DNA from: Ectopseudomonas composti
GTDB taxonomy: Bacteria; Pseudomonadota; Gammaproteobacteria; Pseudomonadales; Pseudomonadaceae
Reading direction: 5' to 3'
DNA length: 25,742 bases
Assembly (NCBI GenBank): GCA_946886245.1
Contig: CAMPIF010000007.1
Coordinates: 1-25,742 of the forward strand
The notes below the pieces were generated by a model that worked only from the letters and a program-made list of their open reading frames with translations, made no database searches and was not told the DNA's origin. This document shows, one piece after another, positions 1 to 7,771 of this stretch. Made by a program: the position numbers and the translations under genes. The first letter of the stretch is position 1. Each line of letters opens with the position of its first letter.

Positions 1-282
1 GCTGAGGGCGATGCCACGGTCACGCAGCAGATCCAGCGGATAAGGATCGTAGCCGACACCGAAGCTGCAGATGGCGCGCAGATTCGGCAGCAGCGCCAGC
101 TGATCAGCCGTGCAGCCAAAACGCGCCGAAGACACCATATGGATGAACTGCTCGCCCTGCTCGCGCAGGAAGGCCAATGGCTCGGCCTGCTGCCAGAGCG
201 CACTGACCTCGTATTCGTCGGCCAGCTCGCGATTGAAGCGTTCGCTCAGCGGGCCGATCTGCAGCACCTTGAGTTTGCTCAT
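1..282 (-). CDS. 2-hydroxyacid dehydrogenase, N-terminal part (cut by window edge)
   Basis: The first 94 residues of an NAD(P)-dependent D-isomer 2-hydroxyacid dehydrogenase are present; the rest lies beyond base 1. The N-terminus begins MSKLKVLQIGPLSERF, and near residues 66-79 it has LPNLRAICSFGVGYD, the segment of the GhrB/hydroxypyruvate-reductase group in which a Gly-Val-Gly-Tyr-Asp turn precedes the hinge to the nucleotide domain. The Rossmann GxGxxG motif and the catalytic Arg/Glu/His are not visible here. The ATG follows an excellent AGGAGG site 8 bases upstream. It starts 26 bases after the FAD dehydrogenase stop, so it is the last visible gene of the garD operon. Likely substrates are glyoxylate, hydroxypyruvate or another 2-oxo acid; which one cannot be told from this fragment. 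Confidence 0.85.
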   Translation of the reverse strand, partial: MSKLKVLQIGPLSERFNRELADEYEVSALWQQAEPLAFLREQGEQFIHMVSSARFGCTADQLALLPNLRAICSFGVGYDPYPLDLLRDRGIALS

Positions 283-308
283 GGATCCTCCTGTTTCGAT
301 CATGCGTT

Positions 309-1727
309 CTACAGCAGTTTGCCCGGATTCATCAGCCCGGATGGATCCAGCGCCTGCTTGATGCGGGACATCAGCTCCAGCTCCAGCGGTGCCTTGTAGT
401 GCTGCGCAGCCAGGCGCTTGGACTGGCCCAGGCCATGTTCGGCGCTGATGCTGCCGGCATCTTCCAGAGTCGAGTCGTAGATCACCCGCATGATCGCCTC
501 GGCCTGCGCCTTGAACGGGCCATCCTCGGCGCCGACGGGCTTGCTGACGTTGTAATGCAGGTTGCCGTCGCCGACGTGCCCGTAGGCCACGATACGCACG
601 CCAGGAAACGCCTGCTGCAGCGCCTGGTCGGTACGCGCGATGAAATCGGGAATACGGCTGACCGGCACGCTGATGTCGTGCTTGAGGCTCGGCCCCTCGT
701 GGTTCTGCGCCTCCGATATGCCCTCGCGCAGCGCCCACAAGGCGCGCACCTGCGCATCGCTACCAGCCAGCACGGCATCCAACGCCATGCCCTTTTCGAA
801 CGCCTCGCCGAGGCCCTGCTCGAGCATCTCGTTCAAGGGCGCATTGGGCTGGGTATCGCTCAGTTCGATCAGCACGTACCAGGGATGCGCTTCGGCGAAG
901 GGATCGCTGACGCCGGTGACATGGCGCAGGACGAACTCGACGCTCTGCCGCGACATCAGCTCGAAGCCGGTCAGGCGGTCGCCGCACAGACCGCGCATCT
1001 GCCCGATCAGCTCCACGGCCGCTTGCGGGCTGGGCAGCGCCACCCAGGCGGTAGTCAGGCTGCGCACCGCCGGGAACAGCTTGAGCACGGCGGCGGTGAT
1101 GATGCCCAGCGTACCCTCGCTGCCGATGAACAGGTGCTTGAGGTCATAGCCGGTGTTGTCCTTGCGCAGGCCGCGCAAGCCGTTCCAGATGCGCCCGTCG
1201 GGCAGCACCACTTCCAGCCCCAGCGCCAGGTCGCGCATGTTGCCGTAGCGCAGCACGGCGGTACCGCCGGCATTGGTCGCCAGGTTGCCACCGACCGTGC
1301 AGCTGCCTTCGGCGCCCAGCGACAGCGGGAACAGCCGGCCGACTTCGGCGGCGGCCTCCTGCAGCTGCTGCAGGATCACCCCGGCTTCGACGGTGATGGT
1401 TTCGTTGGCCACGTCCACGTCGCGGATGCGCTTCATGCGCGTCAGCGACAGCACGATCTGCGCCCCGGAGTCGTCCGGAATCGAGCCGCCGCACAGGCCG
1501 GTATTGCCGCCCTGCGGTACCAGCGCGACGCCGGCCCGCGCGCACAGACGCACAACGGCGGCGACCTCCTCGGTCGAGGCCGGGCGCAGCACTGCAGCGG
1601 CCTGGCCGCGATAGGCACCGCGCCAGTCGCTCTGGTAACTCTGCATGCGCTCGGCATCGGTAAGCAGGCCGGCCTCGCCGACCACGTCGCGCAGCGCCTG
1701 GATCAGATCATCGGACAGGCCACTCAT
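309..1727 (-). CDS. FAD-linked D-2-hydroxyacid dehydrogenase (D-2-hydroxyglutarate dehydrogenase-like)
   Basis: A 472-residue flavoprotein of the FAD_binding_4 / FAD-oxidase C family. The N-terminal FAD domain shows PQGGNTGLCGG at residues 71-81, the phosphate-binding loop of this family. The C-terminal substrate domain carries GHVGDGNLHYN (from residue 383) and SAEHGLGQSK (428-437), the usual metal- and substrate-binding His motifs. Length and sequence resemble remembered Pseudomonas D-2-hydroxyglutarate dehydrogenases; these oxidise D-2-hydroxyglutarate or D-malate and pass electrons to the respiratory chain. The ATG comes one base after the garD stop, so translation is probably coupled. 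Because it sits with garD and a soluble 2-hydroxyacid dehydrogenase, its substrate may instead be a hydroxyacid formed from aldarates. The family is secure; the substrate is inference. Confidence 0.9.
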   Translation of the reverse strand: MSGLSDDLIQALRDVVGEAGLLTDAERMQSYQSDWRGAYRGQAAAVLRPASTEEVAAVVRLCARAGVALVPQGGNTGLCGGSIPDDSGAQIVLSLTRMKRIRDVDVANETITVEAGVILQQLQEAAAEVGRLFPLSLGAEGSCTVGGNLATNAGGTAVLRYGNMRDLALGLEVVLPDGRIWNGLRGLRKDNTGYDLKHLFIGSEGTLGIITAAVLKLFPAVRSLTTAWVALPSPQAAVELIGQMRGLCGDRLTGFELMSRQSVEFVLRHVTGVSDPFAEAHPWYVLIELSDTQPNAPLNEMLEQGLGEAFEKGMALDAVLAGSDAQVRALWALREGISEAQNHEGPSLKHDISVPVSRIPDFIARTDQALQQAFPGVRIVAYGHVGDGNLHYNVSKPVGAEDGPFKAQAEAIMRVIYDSTLEDAGSISAEHGLGQSKRLAAQHYKAPLELELMSRIKQALDPSGLMNPGKLL

Positions 1728-1728
1728 T

Positions 1729-3285
1729 TCAGGTCACCGGCGCCGGGTTGAACAGCACCAGGTCGTTGTGCAGACGCAGGCGTTCGGCGCAGGTCTGCTT
1801 GCGACCGCTGGCCACGTCCAGATAGAGCTGGAAGATATGCCAGCCCATTTCCTCCAGGGTCATATGCCCGGAGACGATCTGCCCGGCGTCGACGTCGATC
1901 AGGTCCGGCCAACGCTCGGCCAGCTGGGTGCGCGTGGCCACCTTGATCACCGGCACCATGGACAGGCCATAGGGCGTGCCGCGACCGGTGGTGAAGATGT
2001 GCAGGTTCATGCCCGCCGCCAGTTGCAGGGTGCCGCAGATGAAGTCGCTGGCCGGCGTGGCGCAGAACCACAGGCCCTTGCCACGAATGCGCTCACCGGG
2101 CGCCACGACGCCGGCAATCGGGCTGTTGCCGGACTTGGCAATCGAACCCATGGCCTTCTCGACGATGTTGTTCAGCCCCCCCTTCTTGTTGCCAGGCGTG
2201 GTGTTGGCGCTGCGGTCGGCCATGCCGCGCGAAAGATAGCGGTCGTACCAGTCCATCTCGCGGATCAGCGCATCGGCCACCTCGACGCTGGCGGCGCGCG
2301 GCGTGAGCAAGTGGATGCCGTCACGCACCTCGGTGTTCTCGGAGAACATCACCGTGGCGCCGGCACGCACCAGCAAATCCGCTGCCACGCCCAGAGCCGG
2401 GTTGGCGGTGATGCCGGAGAAGGCATCGCTGCCGCCGCACTGCATGCCGACCACCAGTTCGCAAGCCGGCACCGTCTCGCGGCGACGCTGATCGAGCACC
2501 TTCAGGCGCTCCTCGATCATGCCCATGATCTGCTCGACCATGCCGGTAAAGCCGGTGCCGGAGTCCTGCAGGCGGAACAGCCAGTCCTCCTCGTCCATGC
2601 CGTTGGTGAGCTGATCGCCATCCATCAACTGGCTGGCCTGCAGCTTCTCGCAGCCGAGGCTGATCACCAGCGCCTGGCCGCCGAAGTTGGGGTTGCGGCT
2701 GATGTTGTACAGGGTGCGGATCGGCACCACGGCGTCCGGCGCGTTGATCGCCACACCGCAGCCGTAGCTGTGCGACAGCGCTACCACGTCGTCGACGTTG
2801 GGGTATTTGGGCAGGAGTTCCTTGCGTACGCGCTCGACCACGTGATCGAGCACGCCGACCACGCACTGCACGGTGGTGGTCACACCGAGGATATTGCGCG
2901 TGCCGACCGTGCCATCCGGGTTGCGGAAGCCCTCGAAGCTGTAGCCCTGCAGCGGCTCGCCGGGCGAGGTCTTGATGGTCGCCTTGGGCAGGTTGTCCAG
3001 CGCTGGCGGCTCGGGCATGCGCAGCACCTGCTCGGTGACCCAGCTACCGGCGGCGATGGCTTGCAGCGCATAGCCGATGACCTCGCCATAACGCACCACC
3101 TCGCCACCCTCGGCGATGTCCAGCAGCGCCACCTTGTGGCTCTGCGGGATGCCGCACGCGGCCTTGAGGCCATCGTCGAACTGGCCGCCAGCGGCGACAC
3201 CCTGGTCATTGACCACCACGCCGACGTTGTCGGTCGGGTGCAGGCGGATGTAACGGGGCGAATCCTGATGGGGAATCAACTGCAT
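1729..3285 (-). CDS. garD: Galactarate dehydratase
   Basis: A 518-residue protein of the UxaA/GarD hydro-lyase family, close in size to the E. coli enzyme (about 523). It removes water from meso-galactarate to give 5-dehydro-4-deoxy-D-glucarate in the cytoplasm. The N-terminal SAF-like segment runs from [16 protein letters not shown]. The catalytic part follows a linker at about residue 110 and holds [18 protein letters not shown] and [11 protein letters not shown], all Cys/Gly-rich segments typical of the family, where the metal is bound. The start at 3285 is chosen because it has an AGGAG site 10 bases upstream and matches family N-termini; the frame is open 20 codons further, without a good site. 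It begins 22 bases after the permease stop and is followed one base later by the flavoprotein gene, so these form an operon. Confidence 0.95.
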   Translation of the reverse strand: MQLIPHQDSPRYIRLHPTDNVGVVVNDQGVAAGGQFDDGLKAACGIPQSHKVALLDIAEGGEVVRYGEVIGYALQAIAAGSWVTEQVLRMPEPPALDNLPKATIKTSPGEPLQGYSFEGFRNPDGTVGTRNILGVTTTVQCVVGVLDHVVERVRKELLPKYPNVDDVVALSHSYGCGVAINAPDAVVPIRTLYNISRNPNFGGQALVISLGCEKLQASQLMDGDQLTNGMDEEDWLFRLQDSGTGFTGMVEQIMGMIEERLKVLDQRRRETVPACELVVGMQCGGSDAFSGITANPALGVAADLLVRAGATVMFSENTEVRDGIHLLTPRAASVEVADALIREMDWYDRYLSRGMADRSANTTPGNKKGGLNNIVEKAMGSIAKSGNSPIAGVVAPGERIRGKGLWFCATPASDFICGTLQLAAGMNLHIFTTGRGTPYGLSMVPVIKVATRTQLAERWPDLIDVDAGQIVSGHMTLEEMGWHIFQLYLDVASGRKQTCAERLRLHNDLVLFNPAPVT

Positions 3286-3307
3286 GTTGCGTGCTCCTGT
3301 TGTGCGC

Positions 3308-4660
3308 TCAGGATACCGAGCCAGGCTTGGAGGGAGTGGCATCATCGCCCCCTCCTGCGTCCAGCTCGACCCTGTGAATTTGGCCGACGATCAGGCCGAA
3401 GCTGACGACCGCCAGCAGGGCATTGAGGCCGACATAGGCCAATGCCCCATCGAAAGAACCGGTATGACTGACCAGGTAGCCGATGACGATGGGCGTGGTG
3501 ATCGCCGCCAGGTTGCCGAAGGTGTTGAACAACCCACCGGACAGGCCAAGGATTTGCCGTGGCGAGGTGTCGGCCACCAAGGTCCAACCCAGCGAGCCGA
3601 GGCCCTTGCCGAAGAACGCCAGGGCCATCAGCGCCACCACCGCAGTGTCGCTGTCTGCGAAGATGCACAGCATCAGGCTGCTCGACAGCAGCAGGCCGAG
3701 CACCATCGGCAGCTTGCGCGCCAGGGTCAGCGAATGACCGCGACGCAGCATGCCGTCGGACAACAACCCGCCCAGCACGCCGCCGACACAGCCACTGATA
3801 GCCGGCAATGCAGCGGCAAAACCGGCACCGAGAATGCTCATGCCGCGCGCCTGCACCAGGTAGACCGGAAACCAGGTCAGAAAGAAGTAGGTAATGGCGT
3901 TGTTGCAGTACTGGCCGAGATAGATGCCAATCATCGTACGCTGGCGCAGCAGCAGGCCCAGGTATCGCCACTGCGAGCTGCCGGCACTGGCGCGCGGCCC
4001 TTCGAGATCGATCAGCGCGCCGCCTCGCTCCAGGTACGTCAACTCGGCCGCCTCGATACGCGGATGCTGGCGTGGCCCGTACAGCTGCTTCAACCACAGC
4101 AGTGACAACGCCAGGCCGAGGCAACCGAGCACGATGAATACCGCTTGCCAACCCATGGTTTGCACCACCCAGCCCATCAATGGGGCGAACAGCGCGGTGG
4201 CAGCATACTGCGCCGAGCTGGAGATGGCCGTGGCGGTGGCGCGCTCGGCAGTGGGAAACCAGGAGGCGATGATCCGTGCGTTGCCGGGAAAGCACGGCGC
4301 GCTGGCGAAACCCACCAGCAGCCGCAGCAAAAACATCGAGGTCACCGCCCAGGTGGTCGGCAGCCAGCCGACGAAACCCTGCAGCAGAGTCAGCGCCGAC
4401 CAGACGAACAGCGCCAGGGTATAGACGGGTTTGGTACCGAAGCGGTCGAACAGCCAACCGCCGGGAATCTGCCCGATGACGTAGGCCCAGCCGAAGGCCG
4501 AGAAGATGTAGCCGAGCGTCACCGCGTCGATGCCCAGGCCGGCCTGCATCGCAGAACCGGCGACGGAGAGGCTGGAGCGATCAGCGAAGGTGATGGTGGT
4601 GACCAGAAACAGCATCAGCAAGATGCTGTAGCGCACACGACCCGGTTTGGCATCTGGCAT
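3308..4660 (-). CDS. MFS permease, GudP/GarP type (D-glucarate/D-galactarate uptake)
   Basis: A 450-residue inner-membrane protein of the major facilitator superfamily with about 12 hydrophobic helices; E. coli GudP is also about 450. The first helix region reads [20 protein letters not shown], and shortly after comes the family signature [16 protein letters not shown], nearly as in GudP and GarP of the anion:cation symporter group. It should import glucarate or galactarate with protons. The ATG at 4660 is chosen by alignment with GudP. No strong ribosome site is visible, and a GTG at 4711 in the same frame is an alternative. It precedes garD by 22 bases. A 190-base gap containing a palindromic repeat separates it from gudD copy 1 upstream on the same strand. 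Confidence 0.9.
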   Translation of the reverse strand: MPDAKPGRVRYSILLMLFLVTTITFADRSSLSVAGSAMQAGLGIDAVTLGYIFSAFGWAYVIGQIPGGWLFDRFGTKPVYTLALFVWSALTLLQGFVGWLPTTWAVTSMFLLRLLVGFASAPCFPGNARIIASWFPTAERATATAISSSAQYAATALFAPLMGWVVQTMGWQAVFIVLGCLGLALSLLWLKQLYGPRQHPRIEAAELTYLERGGALIDLEGPRASAGSSQWRYLGLLLRQRTMIGIYLGQYCNNAITYFFLTWFPVYLVQARGMSILGAGFAAALPAISGCVGGVLGGLLSDGMLRRGHSLTLARKLPMVLGLLLSSSLMLCIFADSDTAVVALMALAFFGKGLGSLGWTLVADTSPRQILGLSGGLFNTFGNLAAITTPIVIGYLVSHTGSFDGALAYVGLNALLAVVSFGLIVGQIHRVELDAGGGDDATPSKPGSVS

Positions 4661-4766
4661 CGGCAAGGCTCGTGAGACAGAAGGAAAGGCTGAGCCGGTA
4701 AGGTGGGCCACGTCAGACCGTAGAGTGGGCTGGGCGGCGCTCCGCGCCAGCCATGGTCATCAACCC

Positions 4767-4822
4767 GTAGGGTGGGCTTTAGCCCACCGATTGTAGTCAC
4801 GGTGGGCTGAAGCCCACCCTAC
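4767..4822. repeat. Palindromic intergenic repeat with GTAGGGTGG / CCACCCTAC ends
   Basis: Two 18-base hairpins, GGTGGGCTttAGCCCACC (4771-4788) and GGTGGGCTgaAGCCCACC (4801-4818), lie back to back. The element as a whole also begins GTAGGGTGGGCT and ends AGCCCACCCTAC, so the outer 12 bases pair with each other. It sits between gudD copy 1 and the permease gene and could act as a transcript-stabilising or partially terminating structure. The same end sequences (GTAGGGTGG and CCACCCTAC) bound the three repeats near 16909-17184, which suggests one dispersed family. No open frame or transposase is associated with it. Confidence 0.75.
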
Positions 4823-4850
4823 AAAGCCACGGAGCGGCACCAGACTCAGC

Positions 4851-6200
4851 TCAACGTACCAGGCAGGGCTTCTTGTTGTTGAAGGTCCAGCCCGGAATCA
4901 GGTACTGCATGGCCACCGCGTCGTCACGTGCGCCCAGACCCTTGGCCTGATACAGCTCGTGCGCCTTGGCCAGTGCGTCCCAGTCCAGCTCGACGCCGAG
5001 GCCCGGCGTTTTCGGCACCTGCACCAGACCACCTTCGATACGCAGCGGGTTGCGCGTCAGGTACTGGCCATCCTGCCAGATCCAGTGGGTATCAATGGCG
5101 GTCACGCGGCCCGGTGCAGCGGCGGCGACGTGGGTGAACATGGCCAGCGAGATGTCGAAGTGGTTGTTCGAGTGCGAGCCCCAGGTCAGGCCCCAGTCGT
5201 TGCACATCTGCGCCACACGCACGGAACCGGCCATGGTCCAGAAGTGCGGGTCGGCCAGTGGAATGTCCACCGATTGCAGGGAGATGGTGTGGCCCATCTG
5301 CCGCCAGTCAGTCGCGATCATGTTGGTCGCGGTGGGCAGACCGGTGGCGCGGCGGAACTCGGCCATCACTTCACGACCGGAATAACCGTTCTCGGCGCCG
5401 CAAGGGTCTTCGGCATAGGCCAGCACGCCATGCAGGTCACGGCACAGGGCGATGGCCTGATCCAGCGACCAGCCGCCATTGGGGTCCAGCGTCACACGAG
5501 CCTCGGGGAAGCGCGCGGCCAGGGCACGAATCGCCTCGACTTCGGCTTCGCCATGCAGCACGCCGCCCTTGAGCTTGAAGTCGTTGAAGCCATAGCGCGC
5601 ATGCGCAGCCTCGGCCTGTTGGACGATGCTTTCCGGGGTCAGCGCAGTCTGGTTGCGCACGCGCTCCCAGGCATCGTCGGCATCACGCTCGTCGCGGTAA
5701 CCGAGGTCGGTCTTGTCCTTGTCGGCGATGAAGAACAGGTAGCCGAGCATCTCCACCGCATCACGCTGCTGGCCTTCGCCAAGCAGGGCGGCGACCGGCA
5801 CACCGAGGTGCTGGCCGAGCAGGTCGAGCAGCGCCGACTCCAGCGCGGTGACGGCGTGGATGGTGATACGCAGGTCGAAGGTCTGCAGGCCGCGACCGCC
5901 GGAATCGCGATCAGCGAAGGCGCGGCGCACCTGATTGAGCAATGCGTTGTAGTTGCCGACCGGCTGGCCGACGAGAATCGAGCGGGCGTCTTCGAGGGTC
6001 TTGCGAATGCCCTCGCCGCCGGGGACTTCGCCGACACCGACATGGCCGGCGCTGTCCTTGAGAATGAGGATGTTGCGAGTGAAATACGGGCCGTGGGCTC
6101 CGCTCAGGTTGAGCAGCATGCTGTCTTGACCGGCTACCGGTACGACTTGCAGCTCGGTGATCAGCGGAGTGCCGACAGCGGCAGGAATCTGTGAAGTCAT
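4851..6200 (-). CDS. gudD: Glucarate dehydratase, classical GudD (copy 1)
   Basis: A 449-residue enolase-superfamily enzyme (E. coli GudD 446) that dehydrates D-glucarate (and L-idarate) to 5-dehydro-4-deoxy-D-glucarate. The N-terminal capping domain includes the loop [18 protein letters not shown], which is characteristic of true GudD. The barrel domain shows FKLKGG with Lys209 and Lys211, metal ligands Asp239 (LDPNGG), Glu264 (AYAEDPCG) and Asn293 (TATNMI), and the general-base His343 in GSHSNNHFD. All key residues are present. The start at 6200 gives the family N-terminus [10 protein letters not shown] and has an AGGG-like site 9 bases upstream; an upstream TTG in frame has no support. It lies 111 bases downstream of kdgD on the same strand, and a strong stem-loop sits between them. 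Confidence 0.95.
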   Translation of the reverse strand: MTSQIPAAVGTPLITELQVVPVAGQDSMLLNLSGAHGPYFTRNILILKDSAGHVGVGEVPGGEGIRKTLEDARSILVGQPVGNYNALLNQVRRAFADRDSGGRGLQTFDLRITIHAVTALESALLDLLGQHLGVPVAALLGEGQQRDAVEMLGYLFFIADKDKTDLGYRDERDADDAWERVRNQTALTPESIVQQAEAAHARYGFNDFKLKGGVLHGEAEVEAIRALAARFPEARVTLDPNGGWSLDQAIALCRDLHGVLAYAEDPCGAENGYSGREVMAEFRRATGLPTATNMIATDWRQMGHTISLQSVDIPLADPHFWTMAGSVRVAQMCNDWGLTWGSHSNNHFDISLAMFTHVAAAAPGRVTAIDTHWIWQDGQYLTRNPLRIEGGLVQVPKTPGLGVELDWDALAKAHELYQAKGLGARDDAVAMQYLIPGWTFNNKKPCLVR

Positions 6201-6277
6201 GAGCGTTACCCTGTTGTTCTTATGCGGGTTCGACAATGGTTCAGCGCGGTCGCGCCCGGCCTGCCGGCGCGCAACTG

Positions 6278-6301
6278 GGCCGCTCGCCGAGGCGAGCGGC
6301 C
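6278..6301 (-). other. Intercistronic stem-loop between kdgD and gudD copy 1
   Basis: GGCCGCTCGCC (6278-6288) pairs perfectly with GGCGAGCGGCC (6291-6301) around a two-base centre, so about ten pairs with a four-base loop. It begins about ten bases downstream of the kdgD stop codon. There is no T run after it on the minus strand, so it is more likely an RNA-stabilising or processing structure than a full terminator. Readthrough into gudD would then make kdgD the more strongly expressed gene. Confidence 0.6.
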
Positions 6302-6311
6302 ACCTGCTGTG

Positions 6312-7223
6312 TTACTGCGCGCCTTGCGCTTCGATCAGCTTGGCCAGGGCTTCGTACTCGTCCGGCAGCAGATCGGTCAGCGGCGCACGGACCGGACCGG
6401 CGTCATAACCGACGATCTTGGCACCGGCCTTGACGATGCTCACGGCATAGCCGGCCTTGCGGTTACGGATATCCAGGTACGGCAGGAAGAAATCGTCAAT
6501 CAGCTTGCCAACGGTGGCGTGATCTTCCGCGGCGATGGCGCGGTAGAAGTCCATGGCGGTTTTCGGGATGAAGTTGAACACGGCCGAGGAGTAGACCGGT
6601 ACACCCAGGGCCTTGTAGGCCGCAGCGTAGACTTCAGCGGTCGGCAGGCCGCCGAGGTAGGTCAGGCGCTCACCCAGGCGGCGACGGATCGACACCATCA
6701 GCTCGATATCGCCCAGGCCGTCCTTGTAGCCGATCAGGTTCGGGCAGCGCTCGGCCAGTTGCTCCAGCAGATTGGCATTGAGGCGGCAGACGTTACGGTT
6801 GTAGATCACCACGCCGATCTTCACCGACTTGCACACCTGCTCGACGTGAGCGGCAACGCCGTCCTGAGAGGCTTCGGTCAGGTAATGTGGCAGCAGCAGC
6901 AGGCCCTTGGCGCCCAGGCGCTCGGCTTCCTGCGCCATCTGGATGGCTACGCGGGTCGGGCCGCCGACGCCAGCCAGGATAGGCACGGACTTCTCGCAGG
7001 TATCGACGGCAGTCTTGATCACGGCGCTGTATTCGTCCGGCGCCAGGGAGAAGAACTCGCCAGTACCACCGGCAGCGAACAGGGCGGAAGCACCGTAAGG
7101 CGCCAGCCACTCGAGGCGGCGCACGTAGCCGGCCTGGTTGAAATCACCGGCGGCATCGAAGTCGGTCACCGGGAAAGACAGCAGACCAGAAGAGAGGATG
7201 GACTTAAGTTCTTGTGGATTCAT
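6312..7223 (-). CDS. kdgD: 5-dehydro-4-deoxyglucarate dehydratase (decarboxylating)
   Basis: A 303-residue class I aldolase-fold enzyme of the DapA/NAL superfamily. KdgD converts 5-dehydro-4-deoxy-D-glucarate to 2-oxoglutarate semialdehyde, CO2 and water. The Schiff-base lysine is Lys167 in LIGYKDG, the catalytic tyrosine is Tyr141 in VVIYNRN, and the GTGEF loop is at residues 53-57. The neighbours (two gudD-type genes, garD, talarate dehydratase) all make its substrate, which separates it from other DapA-like enzymes. The ATG at 7223 has an AGGG-like site about 11 bases upstream. It is the first gene of the minus-strand operon and faces the divergent gudD copy 2 operon across 548 bases. The 2-oxoglutarate semialdehyde dehydrogenase needed next is not in this window. 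Confidence 0.95.
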   Translation of the reverse strand: MNPQELKSILSSGLLSFPVTDFDAAGDFNQAGYVRRLEWLAPYGASALFAAGGTGEFFSLAPDEYSAVIKTAVDTCEKSVPILAGVGGPTRVAIQMAQEAERLGAKGLLLLPHYLTEASQDGVAAHVEQVCKSVKIGVVIYNRNVCRLNANLLEQLAERCPNLIGYKDGLGDIELMVSIRRRLGERLTYLGGLPTAEVYAAAYKALGVPVYSSAVFNFIPKTAMDFYRAIAAEDHATVGKLIDDFFLPYLDIRNRKAGYAVSIVKAGAKIVGYDAGPVRAPLTDLLPDEYEALAKLIEAQGAQ

Positions 7224-7285
7224 TATGCGAACACCCTAGTAAAGCGAGTTGTGAGGAATAGCGTCAGCCGCAGCTGTAGAGATAC

Positions 7286-7298
7286 GTTATCGTACAAC
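7286..7298. promoter_or_regulatory. Operator-like site upstream of kdgD
   Basis: GTTATCGTACAAC fits the pattern GTYATNNNACAAC, which recurs at 7502-7514 on the other side of the same intergenic region. The pattern is close to the T-GT-NNN-AC-A half-sites bound by FadR-type GntR regulators, with A in place of the first G. It lies 63 bases upstream of the kdgD start, where a repressor could block transcription. No GntR gene is in this window, so the binding protein is unknown. Confidence 0.4.
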
Positions 7299-7463
7299 AA
7301 CAAAAAAAACACCAGTTTTTATATCGTCCGTTCGTCGAAGATTTCCCTACCCTCGCCCGCCTCGCCGAAAAACCGCTGCACAAGCGCAAAGCTCAGACTA
7401 GAGCAGGGTCCATGATCAAGCCAGAAGACATGGCAGCGCAATCATCATTGGTCATGAGCAGCG

Positions 7464-7492
7464 TTGACAGGTCAGGAACAGGCTGGTACTAA
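7464..7492 (+). promoter_or_regulatory. Candidate sigma-70 promoter for the gudD copy 2 - tctCBA operon
   Basis: A perfect -35 hexamer TTGACA (7464-7469) is followed after 17 bases by TACTAA (7487-7492). That hexamer is preceded by TGG, an extended -10 element. Transcription would begin near base 7499, directly in front of the operator-like site at 7502-7514, a good layout for repression. The leader to gudD copy 2 would be about 270 bases long and would include the 54-codon open frame. Confidence 0.5.
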
Positions 7493-7501
7493 TTTCACCA
7501 A

Positions 7502-7521
7502 GTCATACGACAACCTATGAC
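7502..7521. promoter_or_regulatory. Operator-like site and inverted repeat upstream of gudD copy 2
   Basis: GTCATACGACAAC (7502-7514) matches the pattern GTYATNNNACAAC seen also at 7286-7298. In addition GTCATA (7502-7507) and TATGAC (7516-7521) form a perfect inverted repeat with an 8-base centre. The site begins just after the expected transcription start of the promoter at 7464-7492, the usual place for a repressor site. Confidence 0.4.
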
Positions 7522-7550
7522 ATTCCAATAAAAACAAACGAGGCCAGGTC

Positions 7551-7715
7551 ATGTCACAGACCTTCACTGCCGCCACCTGCTGCCAACGTGCGCATCGTTA
7601 CATCGCTGCCAGCTCCCGTCAGTACGGCGCAGCCTGCACTGGCTTCGTTGCCATCTTTGCCCATGCTCAAGCTTGCTGCAGCGCGGATCGCCTGCTGATC
7701 CCGGTGCACGACTGA
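7551..7715 (+). CDS. Possible 54-residue small protein or leader ORF upstream of gudD copy 2
   Basis: An ATG with a GAGG element 7 bases upstream opens a 54-codon frame that starts [20 protein letters not shown] and ends with IPVHD before TGA. It is rich in Ala and has five cysteines, including two CC pairs. Codons look host-like, with mostly G/C third bases in the second half (CTG CTG ATC CCG GTG CAC GAC). It ends 56 bases before gudD copy 2 and lies within its predicted transcript. It could be a real small protein, a regulatory leader peptide, or chance. I do not recognise it and see no signal peptide or membrane segment. Confidence 0.3.
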   Translation: MSQTFTAATCCQRAHRYIAASSRQYGAACTGFVAIFAHAQACCSADRLLIPVHD

Positions 7716-7771
7716 ACCGTCCCTTCGCCATTGCGGCCGAGGGCCGCACCAAGTCCGGAGCCCCTGCCAAG

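Larger units (their letters stand above)
7224..7771. other. Divergent control region between kdgD and gudD copy 2
   Basis: This 548-base stretch has no certain gene. It contains an A-rich patch (about 7295-7325), two related operator-like sites (7286-7298 and 7502-7514), a partial match at 7430-7445 to the palindrome in front of the talarate dehydratase gene, a plausible sigma-70 promoter toward gudD copy 2, and a 54-codon open frame (7551-7715). From base 7551 on, codon-like composition rises. The first half is clearly lower in GC than the flanking genes, as expected of a regulatory region. Confidence 0.6.

Noticed and set aside
1645..3405. Plus-strand open frame of 586 codons
   Set aside because: It lies opposite garD and the end of the permease gene; its product is His/Ala/Gln/Arg-rich with no domain, as expected from antisense frames in GC-rich DNA.
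4660..4711. GTG at 4711 as start of the MFS permease
   Set aside because: It adds 17 residues not seen in GudP/GarP proteins and has no ribosome site; kept only as an alternative.
7673..7771. TTG at 7673 as start of gudD copy 2
   Set aside because: It would add 33 residues of low-complexity sequence absent from GudD proteins, with no good ribosome site.
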